A DNA stretch of 64,000 nucleotides from Amycolatopsis australiensis (GCF_900119165.1 NZ_FPJG01000006.1:1922001-1986000), one strand, 5' to 3'; shown: positions 43,909-51,826, counted from the stretch's first letter. Translations and numbers: made by a program. The notes: generated by a model not told the origin, from the letters alone.

Positions 43909-45153
43909 TCAGTCTTCGAGTTCCGTGCCCCGGGTTTCCGGGAGGCCGAGCAGGGCGAGCACGGCGATGCCGTAGCCCACCGCGCCGAAGACGATCGCGC
44001 CGCCCGCGCCGAGGAAGCCCACGATGGTCGGGAACACGGCGCCGACCGCGCGGCCGAAGTTGTAGGTGAAGCCCTGCCCGGTGCCGCGCAACGCGGTCGG
44101 GTACAGCTCGGCGAGGAACGCGCCGAAGCCGCTGAAGATGGCGGACATCGCGAAGCCGAGCGGGAAGCCGAGGACGAGCACGAGCCCGTTGGCACCCTTG
44201 GGGATCTGCGTGTAGGCGACGATCAGCCCGGCCGACAGCACCGCGAAGGTCAGGAAGGTCTTCTTGCGGCCCAGCAGGTCCGTGAGGTAGCCGCCGCAGA
44301 CGTAGCCGACGAACGCCCCGGTGATCAGGAACGCCAGGTAGCCGCCGGTGCCGATCACGGTCAGGTCGCGCGTCTTCTTCAGGTAGGTCGGCAGCCAGGT
44401 GTTGATCGCGTAGTACCCGCCTTGGACGCCGGTGGACAGCAGGGCGGCGAAGAACGTCCTGCGCAGGAGGCCGGCCTTGAAGATCTGCGCCAGGGTGCCT
44501 TTCGGTCGTTCGGTCTTCAGCCGTTCCTCGGCGCGCGGCGCGTCCTTGACGCTCTTGCGGACCCACAGGACGAGCAGCGCCGGGATGACGCCGGTCCAGA
44601 ACATGACCCGCCAGGCGACGTCGTCGCTCGCGACGCTGAACACCACGGTGTAGACGATCACCGACAGGCCCCAGCCGACCGCCCACGCGCTCTGCACGAA
44701 CGCCACGGTCCGGCCGCGGTAGCGGGCCGACGAGTACTCGGCGACCAGCGCGGCGCCCGCGGCCCACTCGCCGCCGAAGCCCAGTCCCTGCAGCGCGCGG
44801 AAGACCAGCAGCGTCTCGAAGTTCGGCGCGAACCCGCAGAGCACGGTGAAGATCGTGTACATCGCGATGGTGACCTGGAGGGTGCGGACGCGCCCGATCC
44901 GGTCGGCGAGCATGCCGGCCCCGACGCCGCCGACGGCCGAAACGACCAGCGTCGTCGTGCCGAGCAGGCCGGCTTCGCCGCTCGAGATGCCGAAGTACGC
45001 GGTGATCGCGGCCAGGCCGAGCGGCAGGGTCTGGTAGTCGAACGAGTCCAGGCCGTACCCGCCGAACGCGCCGAGGAAGGCGCGGCGTCCGCGTTTTCCG
45101 AGCGTGCGGAACCAGTCGAACGGCCGGGCCTCGGTAGCGGTAGCGGCAGTCAT
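43909..45153 (-). CDS. MFS transporter (metabolite:H+ symporter type)
   Basis: A 414-residue, twelve-helix major facilitator. The A-loop motif GMLADRIGRVRTLQ near residues 75-88 and its second-half copy GGYLTDLLGRKKTF are clear; FRALQGLGFGGEWAAGAALVAE is characteristic of the aromatic-acid/shikimate/dicarboxylate symporter group. The ATG at 45153 follows AGGAGG. First gene of the 5-oxoproline operon, so pyroglutamate or a related acid is the expected cargo; this is inference from context. Confidence 0.88.
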   Translation of the reverse strand: MTAATATEARPFDWFRTLGKRGRRAFLGAFGGYGLDSFDYQTLPLGLAAITAYFGISSGEAGLLGTTTLVVSAVGGVGAGMLADRIGRVRTLQVTIAMYTIFTVLCGFAPNFETLLVFRALQGLGFGGEWAAGAALVAEYSSARYRGRTVAFVQSAWAVGWGLSVIVYTVVFSVASDDVAWRVMFWTGVIPALLVLWVRKSVKDAPRAEERLKTERPKGTLAQIFKAGLLRRTFFAALLSTGVQGGYYAINTWLPTYLKKTRDLTVIGTGGYLAFLITGAFVGYVCGGYLTDLLGRKKTFLTFAVLSAGLIVAYTQIPKGANGLVLVLGFPLGFAMSAIFSGFGAFLAELYPTALRGTGQGFTYNFGRAVGAVFPTIVGFLGAGGAIVFGAVGYGIAVLALLGLPETRGTELED

Positions 45154-45204
45154 GGGCACCTCCTGGCCAGTGTCTCTCATGGTGGCGTGCCTCACACGGT
45201 AGGG

Positions 45205-45217
45205 ATTGTTCAACAAT
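45205..45217. promoter_or_regulatory. Operator-like palindrome ATTGTTCAACAAT
   Basis: A perfect 13-bp palindrome with one central base lies in the 108-base gap between the MFS gene and the divergent GntR gene. Its size and AT-rich symmetric form match FadR-subfamily operators, so the adjacent GntR protein probably binds here to control both directions. Confidence 0.6.
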
Positions 45218-45261
45218 TCCACAAGTCGCTGATTGGATTGTCTTCTTGGTACCCTGCGGAC

Positions 45262-45981
45262 GTGGTCATCGAAGACAGCGGCGGCGCGGGCCTCGAAACC
45301 GAGCACGGCCTGTACACGCGCAAGAGCTCGGCCGAGTGGGCCGCGGGCATTCTGCGCAACCGCATCGCGGAGGGTGTCTACCCGCCCGGCGGCCGGCTGT
45401 CGGAGCTGGAAATCGGCAAGACGCTCCGCGTTTCGCGCAACACGCTGCGCGAGGCGTTCCGGCTGCTCACGCACGAGCGGCTGCTGGTCCACGAGTTCAG
45501 CCGGGGGGTGTTCGTCCGCGTCCCGAGCGTCGAGGACGTCGTCGACATCTACCGGGTGCGCAAGATCATCGAGTGCGCGGCGGTCCGCGGGGTGACGGAG
45601 ACGCCCGCGACGTTCCCGCGGATCCGGGAGAAGGTCGAGATCGGCGACGAGGCCGCGCGCACGGGCAACTGGAAGGACCTGGGCACCGCGAACGTGCGGT
45701 TCCACCAGGAGCTGGCGGCGCTGTCCGGCAGCGAGCGCGTCAACGAGCTGGTCGCCGGGCTGACGGCGGAGCTGCGGCTGGTGTTCCACATCATGGACGA
45801 GCCGCGGCGGTTCCACGAGCGATACCTGCCGCGCAACCACGAGATCCTCGACCGCCTGGAGGCGGGCGACGGCGCGGGTGCGGAGCAGCTGTTGTCGAAG
45901 TACCTCGAGGACGCGGAGGCTCAGCTGGTCGAGGCGTATGCGGACCGAGCGGAGGCGGCCCGGACGGCGGTGGCGGAGTAG
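45262..45981 (+). CDS. GntR family regulator, FadR (FCD) subfamily
   Basis: A 239-residue regulator. The N-terminal winged HTH (residues about 25-90) includes GGRLSELEIGKTLRVSRNTL and REAFRLLTHERLLVHEFSRG. The FCD effector domain (about 100-230) has DIYRVRKIIECAAVRGV, VRFHQELAALSGSERVNEL with the metal-binding Asp/His positions, and HERYLPRNHEILDRLEAGD. The GTG at 45262 is the first start in frame after the promoter. Divergent from the MFS-DUF1445-pxpABC operon, it is the likely 5-oxoproline or glutamate-type sensor. Confidence 0.9.
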   Translation: MVIEDSGGAGLETEHGLYTRKSSAEWAAGILRNRIAEGVYPPGGRLSELEIGKTLRVSRNTLREAFRLLTHERLLVHEFSRGVFVRVPSVEDVVDIYRVRKIIECAAVRGVTETPATFPRIREKVEIGDEAARTGNWKDLGTANVRFHQELAALSGSERVNELVAGLTAELRLVFHIMDEPRRFHERYLPRNHEILDRLEAGDGAGAEQLLSKYLEDAEAQLVEAYADRAEAARTAVAE

Positions 45982-46314
45982 GCGCTGCTGCCGAAGGCGT
46001 GCGGGGCTCCGCCCTCGGGCGGTTTCCGCGGGCGCCGCACCACTGTCGCTGGTGGGTCATCTGCCGCGGGCGCCACCGCCGAGTCGCTTCCCTGCCGCCT
46101 GCTTCCGCTGCCACCTCTCCGGATTCGGCAAAGCGGACGCTGCGCGTCCAGGCACTGTCGTCGTCCGGAGGGACTGAATCGGCGCCGGCCGGTGGGTTCG
46201 CTCGGTAATCTCGGGTGCGGTTTCGCCACCGGAGACCCCCAGCGGTGGCCGGAACCGCCTCGCTGCCGGGCCGGGCCTCCCCAGTGCCACGGCCCGGCAG
46301 CGCTTCCGATCCGA
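45982..46314. other. 333-base convergent intergenic region
   Basis: The gap separates the GntR gene (plus) and the GH30 gene (minus). I see no gene with good codon use. It holds the terminator-like repeat at 46261-46302; the rest is GC-rich sequence with short frames that lack conserved features. Confidence 0.5.
46261..46302 (-). terminator. Terminator-like repeat after the GH30 gene
   Basis: CGCTGCCGGGCC (46261-46272) and GGCCCGGCAGCG (46291-46302) are perfect 12-bp arms with an 18-nt loop, beginning 13 bases beyond the stop of the minus-strand GH30 gene. Confidence 0.65.
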
Positions 46315-48162
46315 TCAGGCGGGCACGGTCCACTTCTGGTTGGCGGCGCCCGTGCACGTCCAGATCTGCAGCCGGGTGCCGTTCGCGCTCGAATTGCCCG
46401 TCGCGTCGACGCACTTGCCCGAGCCCGCTCCGACGATGTCCCGCGCCGCCGTGGCCGCCCACTTCTGGTTCGCGGTGCCGCCGCAGTCCCAGATCTGCAG
46501 CTGCGCACCGTCCGCCGTGGACTGTCCGGTGACGTCGAGGCACTTGCCCAGCGCGCGGATCGTGCCGTCGGTGCCGAGCGTCCACTGCTGGGCGTTGGAA
46601 CCGTTGCAGTCGTAGAGCTGAACGGCCGTGCCGTTGGCGCTGTTCGCGCCCGCGACGTCGATGCACTTGCCGCCCAGCCCGGTGATCGGCCCGGTCCTGG
46701 TGCCACTGTTGCCCTGGTTGCCGCTCCAGGTGAACGTCGCCGAGGTGTGGCCGGGCAGCGTGTACGTGAACGACGAGCTGCCCCAGTTCACCCGCACGCT
46801 CTGGGCGCTCGTGCTGGAGTTGTAGGCGATCAGGGCCTTGGAACCGTCCGGGTTCTTCCAGGCGACGTTGCGCACGGTCGAGTTGTCGTTCGAGTCGATC
46901 CGGTAGGCGCCCGGCTTCACGAACTTCGTCAGGTGGCCCATCGTGTAGTACTCGACGGTGTAGTCGACCTGCCCGCTGCGCGAGTCTCCGTTGTGGACGG
47001 TGATGAGGCCGGTGCAGGTGCCGCAGCCGCCGTTGTGCGGGCCCATGTTCTGGTCGACGCCGAGGCTCCACTTGACGAAGCTCTTCGACCAGTTCCGGGT
47101 GTAGTCCACGATGTTGTTCATGTCCTCGGCCTGCTGGTCGGCGATCCAGGTGCCACCGGAGTGTTCGGTCGAGTAGGCGTTGACGTTCGGGTACTGGTTG
47201 TGCACGGTCGTCTGCTGCGCGATGTCGCCGCCGTAGCCGTGCCACGCCATGCCGCCGAAGTTCGGGTGGTTGCGGATCGCCGGATCGTCCATCGTGGGCG
47301 CACCGTAGGACGCGTAGGTGTCCCAGTTCCAGTCCAGCGCGAGGACCTTTGTGGACAGTCCAGCGTTCTGCAACGCGGGCAGCAGGTTGTTCTTCGCGAA
47401 GTACGCCAGCCCGCTGCCGTTCCAGTTGGTCGACGGATAGCTCGAGCAGCACGTCGGCTCGTTCTGCATCGACACGTAGTCGATCGGTACGCCGGCGGCC
47501 TGGTAGGCCTGGAGGTACTTGACGAAGTACTGCGCGTAAGCCGGGTAGTACTGCGACTCGACCCAGCCGAGGAGGTAGCTGTCGTTGTCCTTCATCCACG
47601 GCGGCGCGCTCCACGGCGACGCCATCACCTTGGCCTGCGGGTTGAGCTGCTTGGCCTGCTTGGTCAGCGGGAGGACGTCGGCCTGGTCGTGCGCGATGGA
47701 GAAGTGGGTCAGGTTCGGGTCGGTTTGGCCGGCGGGCATGTCGTCGAACGTGTAGCTGTAGCGGGCCAGGTCCGAGGCGCCGAGCGGGTTGCGGATGAAG
47801 CTCAGCCCGATGCCGGTGTTCGGGTCGAACAGCTTGCGCATCGTGTCGTCGCGAGTGGACTGGCTCAGGGCGCCGCTCGAGTTCAGCAGCCACGCCGCGG
47901 TGTCCGTAAAGGACGCTCCGCCGCCTTCGAACTGTTGGTAGGTGGTGTTTTCGTCGACGTTGATGGTCACACCGCCGGTTCCGGTCCCCGCGGCGAACGT
48001 GACCGGTGCCTGCGGCTGCAGGCCGCGGGTGACCTGGCGGCCGCCGGAGTCGCCGGTGGTGGTGAGCCAGATGTTGACGGTTTCGCCGGCGGCCTGCGCG
48101 GGCGCGGCGAACGTGGCCGCGGTCAGCGCGGTCACGCCGAGCAGGGTGAGCAGTTTCCTCAT
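46315..48162 (-). CDS. Secreted GH30 glycoside hydrolase with ricin-type lectin domain
   Basis: A 615-residue exported enzyme. MRKLLTLLGVTALTAATFAA then PAQAA is a Sec signal peptide. The (beta/alpha)8 GH30 domain covers about 50-470, with the acid/base Glu235 in MQNEPTCC and nucleophile Glu333 in STEHSGG; FEGGGASFTDTAAWLL near 78 is also typical. The last 130 residues form a beta-trefoil with repeated LQIWDC/QKW motifs that bind sugars. GH30 includes beta-1,6-glucanases, beta-glucosylceramidases and xylanases; together with the adjacent GH16 and GH1 enzymes beta-1,6-glucan of fungal walls is a reasonable target. A GTG four codons upstream is an alternative start. It follows the GH16 gene by 89 bases. 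Confidence 0.88.
   Translation of the reverse strand: MRKLLTLLGVTALTAATFAAPAQAAGETVNIWLTTTGDSGGRQVTRGLQPQAPVTFAAGTGTGGVTINVDENTTYQQFEGGGASFTDTAAWLLNSSGALSQSTRDDTMRKLFDPNTGIGLSFIRNPLGASDLARYSYTFDDMPAGQTDPNLTHFSIAHDQADVLPLTKQAKQLNPQAKVMASPWSAPPWMKDNDSYLLGWVESQYYPAYAQYFVKYLQAYQAAGVPIDYVSMQNEPTCCSSYPSTNWNGSGLAYFAKNNLLPALQNAGLSTKVLALDWNWDTYASYGAPTMDDPAIRNHPNFGGMAWHGYGGDIAQQTTVHNQYPNVNAYSTEHSGGTWIADQQAEDMNNIVDYTRNWSKSFVKWSLGVDQNMGPHNGGCGTCTGLITVHNGDSRSGQVDYTVEYYTMGHLTKFVKPGAYRIDSNDNSTVRNVAWKNPDGSKALIAYNSSTSAQSVRVNWGSSSFTYTLPGHTSATFTWSGNQGNSGTRTGPITGLGGKCIDVAGANSANGTAVQLYDCNGSNAQQWTLGTDGTIRALGKCLDVTGQSTADGAQLQIWDCGGTANQKWAATAARDIVGAGSGKCVDATGNSSANGTRLQIWTCTGAANQKWTVPA
46318..46710 (-). repeat. Ricin-domain coding repeat, copy 1
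   Basis: This part of the GH30 gene encodes a beta-trefoil (GGKCIDVAGANSANGTAVQL and so on) closely matching the end of the GH16 gene at 48255-48636. Conservation reaches nucleotide level: a 30-nt block beginning GTCCAGATCTGCAGCC near 46360 recurs exactly near 48290. The two copies are direct repeats about 1.9 kb apart. Confidence 0.75.
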
Positions 48163-48184
48163 GGGAGTGTCCACTTCGATCGCG

Positions 48185-48202
48185 CCGGGCCCGCGGGCCC
48201 GG
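48185..48202. repeat. 18-bp perfect GC palindrome between GH16 and GH30 genes
   Basis: CCGGGCCCGCGGGCCCGG at 48185-48202 is self-complementary. It sits in the 89-base gap between the GH16 stop and the GH30 start on the minus strand, where it may act as a partial terminator or mRNA-stabilising hairpin between the two glycosidase genes. Confidence 0.55.
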
Positions 48203-48251
48203 ACCTGGAGCGGGCCGGCGGCTCTCGACGTGCGCGCCGGCCCGGCCTACG

Positions 48252-49469
48252 TCAGGGCGTGGTCCACTTCTGGTTGGCCGTGCCGGCGCAGGTCCAGATC
48301 TGCAGCCGGGTGCCGTTCGCGGAGCTGTTGCCGGTCGCGTCGAGGCACTTGTTCGCGTTGGGGTTCACGATGTCGTGCGCCGCGGTGACGACCCATTGCT
48401 GGGCGCCGGTTCCGTTGCAGTCGTAGAGCTGCACGGGGGTGCCGTCCGCCGTGCCCGCGCCGGAGACGTCCATGCACTTCCCGAGGGCGCGGATGGTGCC
48501 GTCGGTGCCGATGGTCCAGTTCTGGGCGGCGTTGCCGTTGCAGTCGGTGATCTGGATCGGCGTGCCGTTGGCGGTGTTCGCGCCGGCGACGTCGACGCAC
48601 TTGCCGCCGATGCCGGTGATGGTGCCGGTCCGGCCGCTGCCGCCGCCGCTCGAGGTGTTGGTGACGTGGACGTAGTCGACGATCAGCTGCTGCGGGAAGA
48701 CCGTGCTGCTGTCGGGATCGCCGGGCCAGTACCCGCCGACGGCGAGGTTGAGGATGATGAAGAAGTTGTGGTCGTAGACCCAGCGGTTGCCGTTGAGGTC
48801 GGCCGGCGTGCGCGTCTGGTAGAGGTTGCCGTCGACGTACCACTTGATCTGGTTGGGCGCCCAGTCGATGGCGTAGGTGTGGAAGTCGTCGGAGAAGTTC
48901 GGGCCGGTGTAGGCCGCGCCGATGCCACCCGAGCCGGAGTAGCCGGGGCCGTGGATGGTGCCGTGCACGGTGTTCGGCTCGAACCCGACGTTCTCCATGA
49001 CGTCGATCTCGCCGTCGGTGGGCCAGTTGCTGCCGCCGAGCATCCAGAACGCGGGCCACATGCCCTGCCCGCGCGGGAGCTTCATGCGCGTCTCGAAGTG
49101 GCCGTAGGCCTGGCTGAACTTGCCGGCGGTGTTGAGCCGGGCGGAGGTGTACTCGCAGCGGCCGTACCAGCAGTTGTAGTTGCCGGGGTTTTCCTTCTTG
49201 GCGGTGATGACGAGGTGGCCCTGGCCGTCGAGCTGGGCGTTGTTGGTACCGGAGGTGTAGTACTGCCGCTCGTGGTTGTTGACGTTGTCGCCGGTTTCGA
49301 GCTGCCACTTCGACCCGTCGACGGCGGCGCCCGCGGGGCCGTCGAAGTCGTCGGTGAAGGTGGCCGCGGCTTCGGCGGCGGCCGGGCCGAGGACCTGCTG
49401 CCCGAGGACGAGCAGTGAGCAGGCGGCGAAGAGCGCCGCCCATCGGGTGCGGAATTTCGAGGTGGACAT
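48252..49469 (-). CDS. Secreted GH16 beta-glucanase (laminarinase type) with ricin-type lectin domain
   Basis: A 405-residue exported enzyme. Residues 1-40 (STSKFRTRWAALFAACSLLV then GPAAAEAAA) are a Sec signal. The GH16 jelly-roll covers about 42-270, with the catalytic motif EIDVMENVG (Glu154 nucleophile, Asp156, Glu159 acid/base). WPAFWMLGGSNWPTDG and FHTYAIDWAPNQIKWYVDG fit endo-beta-1,3-glucanases. A Ser/Gly linker leads to a C-terminal beta-trefoil nearly identical in type to that of the GH30 enzyme. ATG 49469 follows GAGAGG. The upstream region has a perfect 8-bp inverted repeat and a TGGTCCAGAC site. It is first of a probable GH16-GH30 unit for beta-glucan degradation outside the cell. 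Confidence 0.92.
   Translation of the reverse strand: MSTSKFRTRWAALFAACSLLVLGQQVLGPAAAEAAATFTDDFDGPAGAAVDGSKWQLETGDNVNNHERQYYTSGTNNAQLDGQGHLVITAKKENPGNYNCWYGRCEYTSARLNTAGKFSQAYGHFETRMKLPRGQGMWPAFWMLGGSNWPTDGEIDVMENVGFEPNTVHGTIHGPGYSGSGGIGAAYTGPNFSDDFHTYAIDWAPNQIKWYVDGNLYQTRTPADLNGNRWVYDHNFFIILNLAVGGYWPGDPDSSTVFPQQLIVDYVHVTNTSSGGGSGRTGTITGIGGKCVDVAGANTANGTPIQITDCNGNAAQNWTIGTDGTIRALGKCMDVSGAGTADGTPVQLYDCNGTGAQQWVVTAAHDIVNPNANKCLDATGNSSANGTRLQIWTCAGTANQKWTTP
48255..48636 (-). repeat. Ricin-domain coding repeat, copy 2
   Basis: C-terminal part of the GH16 gene encoding a beta-trefoil homologous to that in the GH30 gene (copy 1 at 46318-46710). ATGNSSANGTRLQIWTC is identical in both proteins. This suggests a recent domain duplication or gene conversion between neighbours. 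Confidence 0.75.
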
Positions 49470-49585
49470 CGTTGTCGCCTCTCTCACCGTGGGGGAACGG
49501 CGTTCCGCGCGCGCAGCACGGAACGCGGGGAGGGGAGGATGGGCCGCGCATGCCGGCGCGGCGGCAGGCGTGGTCTTGGTGGTGC

Positions 49586-49626
49586 CTTTGTTGTGCTCGG
49601 CAACAAAGTATGCATGGTCCAGACAA
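49586..49626. promoter_or_regulatory. Operator candidates upstream of GH16
   Basis: CTTTGTTG (49586-49593) and CAACAAAG (49601-49608) are perfect 8-bp arms with a 7-base centre. TGGTCCAGACAA at 49615-49626 matches 10 of 12 positions of the TGGTCCAGACCT direct-repeat element of Streptomyces chitinase promoters and is close to the DasR site TGGTCTAGACCA. Both lie 117-157 bases upstream of the GH16 start. Confidence 0.5.
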
Positions 49627-49815
49627 GCCGGGCAACAGTCGGCCGGACATTTTTTTTCAACCCGAATTAAGGTCGGATGGTTGTCCACAGGGCGGCGAAG
49701 TTGTGGACAGGCGCATGGGTGGCGACGGGCTTGGGCCGGTTTTGTCGGGCGGCGCGGATAGGCTGAAGCGGGGCGGCCCCCAGGGAGGGCGGGCCCTGTT
49801 CCGGCGAGGTTGAGT

Positions 49816-49955
49816 CGGCCTGGGCCAGGAACGGGGTTGGGGCGGCCTCGGCCCGGACCGGGGGTTGGGGCGGCCTGGGCCGGGACCGGGGGTTGGGGCG
49901 GCCTCGGCCGGGACTGGGGCTCGAGGCGGCCCGGGCCGGGAAACTTTGGCTCGGG
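49816..49955. repeat. Degenerate 27-28 nt tandem repeat
   Basis: Units begin CGGCC at 49816, 49843, 49871, 49899 and 49927 (spacing 27, 28, 28, 28). A typical unit starts CGGCCTGGGCCGGGACCGGG and ends TTGGGG. Copies differ at a few positions. No unique spacers separate them, so it is not a CRISPR array. Confidence 0.75.
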
Positions 49956-49964
49956 GCTCAGGCG

Positions 49965-50040
49965 GGCTTGGTTCGGGAACTCAGCCCCGGCTGTGCTGGG
50001 CAGGCTTGGCTCGGGAACCCAGCCCCGGCCACGTTGGCCA
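49965..50040. repeat. Two copies of a 38-nt direct repeat
   Basis: GGCTTGG begins at 49965 and again at 50003. Both are followed by TCGGGAAC and then CAGCCCCGGC, with a variable middle. They continue the repeat-rich tract to the right of the 28-nt tandem units. Confidence 0.65.
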
Positions 50041-50350
50041 CGCTACTCCGCATGGTCGGGGAGCCGGGCTGGCGCGGGGGACTCGGCCCTCGCCGCGTCT
50101 CGGTTCCGATGCTCCGGCCATGGCGGGGACTCAACCCGGCTTGGCGCCAGGGACTCCACCCTGCCGCACTGGGTCTCGCGGCTCCAGTTGGCTCGAAGGC
50201 TGATTTGTTGCGGAGTCGGTTGGTCTCGGGGAGCCCGCCCCACCGCCGGAATCCCCCGGCTTGGCCTCGGCACGCCGCCTGCAAGCAGGAGACCAGAGTG
50301 GGCGCATGGTCGGCGACCCGCATGCATGCCTGGCCAGGTGAGTCGCAACC

Positions 50351-50415
50351 CGCCCTGGCCAGCCCGGTTCAGCCGACTCACCCGGCCAACTCGCCCTGGC
50401 CAGCCCGGTTCAGCC
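50351..50415. repeat. Two exact copies of a 24-nt repeat
   Basis: A 24-nt sequence beginning CGCCCTGGCCAGCCCGG occurs at 50351-50374 and identically at 50392-50415, 41 bases apart, at the right end of the repeat tract and just before the end of the ROK gene. Confidence 0.75.
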
Positions 50416-50476
50416 CACCGGCCGGGCGAGCGCACCGAGCCGCAGTCACCAGCCGGTGCCGCCGGTCACCCACGGC

Positions 50477-51706
50477 TCAAGCCGCGTCGGAATCCGGGGC
50501 TCCCGGCTTCGCCAGCCTCGACGTCGCTCCCTGGGCCAGCAGGTCCGCCACTGGCAACGTCGCCGCTCCCGTCGCCACCGCGTCCAGCCCCAACGACCCC
50601 AGCTGAATCGAAGTCTGGCTGAACGGATGCCGCAGCGCGTGCTCGCCCGCCGCCGCGCGGATCTGCGGTAGCAGCTTCTCGCCCAGCGCCAACCCCGCCC
50701 AACCGCCGATCACTATGCGCTCCGGGTTGAACAAGTTGATCAAGTTCGCGATCCCCGCCCCGAGGTACCCCGCCGTTTCCTCCAGCACCCGGGCCGCCGT
50801 CTTGGACTTCGCCGCCGCCTCCAGTAACGCCGAGAACTGCGCCTGCTCGTCCTCGCCCGCGATTTCCTTGCCCCGCGCCCGGCGGTACCGTGCCAGCACC
50901 GCGCCCGCTCCGATGTACGCCTCCAGGCACCCGCGGGCTCCGCAGCGGCACTGCTGACCGCCGTACGCGATCGTCGTGTGGCCCCACTCTCCCGCGCTGC
51001 TCGTCGATCCTCGGTACGTCGTTCCGTCCGTCACCACCGCCGCGCCCACGCCCGAGCCGATCAGGGCTATCACCGCGTGGCGGGCTCCTCGGCCCGCGCC
51101 GAACCACATCTCCGCCTGGCCCTGCGTCTTCGCGCCGTTGTCCACGAACAACGGCAGCGCGACGCCCGCCTCCTGCAGCAACGACACCAGCGGCACCGCG
51201 TCCCAGCCCACCGTCGGCGCGTGCACCAGCACCCGCGCCCCCTGCTCCACCGTCCCCGGGACGCCGATGCCCACCCCCAGCACCGCCGAGCCGTCGAGGT
51301 CGGCGAACACCTCGCGCAGCCCGGACGTCACCTGCTCGACCGCCGTCGCCGGGTCCGGTGCCTTCGGCAGCGGGTGCTCGGCCGTCGCCAGGCGGTTCAT
51401 CGCCAGGTCGAACAGCTCGACCTTGACGCCCGTCTCGCCGATGTCGACCCCCGCCACGTGCCCGTACGCCGGGTCCACGCGCAGGAGCACCCGCGGCCGG
51501 CCGCCGTCGGACTCCACCTGGCCCGCTTCGGTGATGAGCCGTTCTTCGCCCAGTTCCGCCGTCACGTTGCTGACCGTCGCGGCACTCAATCCGGTGAGCT
51601 GGCTCAGTTCGTGCCGCGAGAGCGGGCCGTCGAAGTACAGTTTCGACAGCAGCAGGGAACGGTTGTGCCGCCGCAGATCACGGACGGTGGTGCGCTTGCT
51701 CGCCAT
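50477..51706 (-). CDS. ROK family transcriptional regulator (1)
   Basis: A 409-residue NagC/XylR-type regulator. The N-terminal winged HTH (about 8-70) reads TVRDLRRHNRSLLLSKLYFD and GLSAATVSNVTAELGEERLI. The sugar-kinase-like domain has GVDIGETGVKVELFDL near 88, GVGIGVPGTVEQG, NGAKTQGQAEMWFGAG, and the zinc-binding ROK signature GGQQCRCGARGCLEAY near 255-270. The kinase catalytic Asp is replaced by Asn/Gly-type residues in the VDNGAKTQG region, usual for non-kinase ROK repressors. It is divergent from a second ROK gene with about 120 bases between. Probable sensor of a glucose- or glucan-derived sugar. Confidence 0.9.
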   Translation of the reverse strand: MASKRTTVRDLRRHNRSLLLSKLYFDGPLSRHELSQLTGLSAATVSNVTAELGEERLITEAGQVESDGGRPRVLLRVDPAYGHVAGVDIGETGVKVELFDLAMNRLATAEHPLPKAPDPATAVEQVTSGLREVFADLDGSAVLGVGIGVPGTVEQGARVLVHAPTVGWDAVPLVSLLQEAGVALPLFVDNGAKTQGQAEMWFGAGRGARHAVIALIGSGVGAAVVTDGTTYRGSTSSAGEWGHTTIAYGGQQCRCGARGCLEAYIGAGAVLARYRRARGKEIAGEDEQAQFSALLEAAAKSKTAARVLEETAGYLGAGIANLINLFNPERIVIGGWAGLALGEKLLPQIRAAAGEHALRHPFSQTSIQLGSLGLDAVATGAATLPVADLLAQGATSRLAKPGAPDSDAA

Positions 51707-51775
51707 GGGCAACCCATCTGGACTCTTACCGGCTCACTGACAGGATGCCCGATCACCGTAAGTTGTGGCTATGTA

Positions 51776-51787
51776 TTAAGTAGTGAA
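51776..51787 (-). promoter_or_regulatory. Motif TTCASTACTTAA, site 1 (between ROK genes)
   Basis: On the minus strand 51776-51787 reads TTCACTACTTAA. It lies between the divergent ROK genes, 40 bases before the ROK-2 start. The same motif (TTCAGTACTTAA) occurs at 53086-53097 before the importer operon. AT-rich sites are rare in this window, which makes the match notable. Confidence 0.5.
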
Positions 51788-51826
51788 CTAAGTCCCGAAC
51801 TGATGGTATCTGGCAGAATCCTCCCG

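Larger units (their letters stand above)
49470..50476. other. 1-kb intergenic region, promoter part and repeat-rich part
   Basis: The left third (49470-49700) is the GH16 promoter region, with operator-like repeats, an unusual run of eight T at about 49651-49658, and DnaA-box-like TTGTCCACA at 49681-49689 facing TGTGGACAG at 49702-49710. The right two thirds (49800-50450) consist of degenerate GC-rich tandem and direct repeats. Open frames cross it in several phases but give low-complexity Arg/Gly/Pro peptides without family features; I see no gene. Confidence 0.6.

Noticed and set aside
43030-45261. Very long open plus-strand frame running into the GntR gene
   Set aside because: It is the mirror frame of pxpA, DUF1445 and the MFS gene, which have clear family motifs on the minus strand. 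Only the last 240 codons (from 45262) encode a real protein.
46000-46314. Short open frames between the GntR and GH30 genes
   Set aside because: They show no conserved motif, no ribosome binding site and no consistent third-position bias; treated as intergenic.
49816-49955. Possible CRISPR array
   Set aside because: Repeats are directly tandem and degenerate, with no unique spacers, and no cas gene is present in the window.
49810-50622. 270-codon frame through the repeat tract
   Set aside because: The peptide is low-complexity Gly/Pro/Arg driven by DNA repeats, several frames are equally open, and no ribosome binding site or conserved feature is seen.
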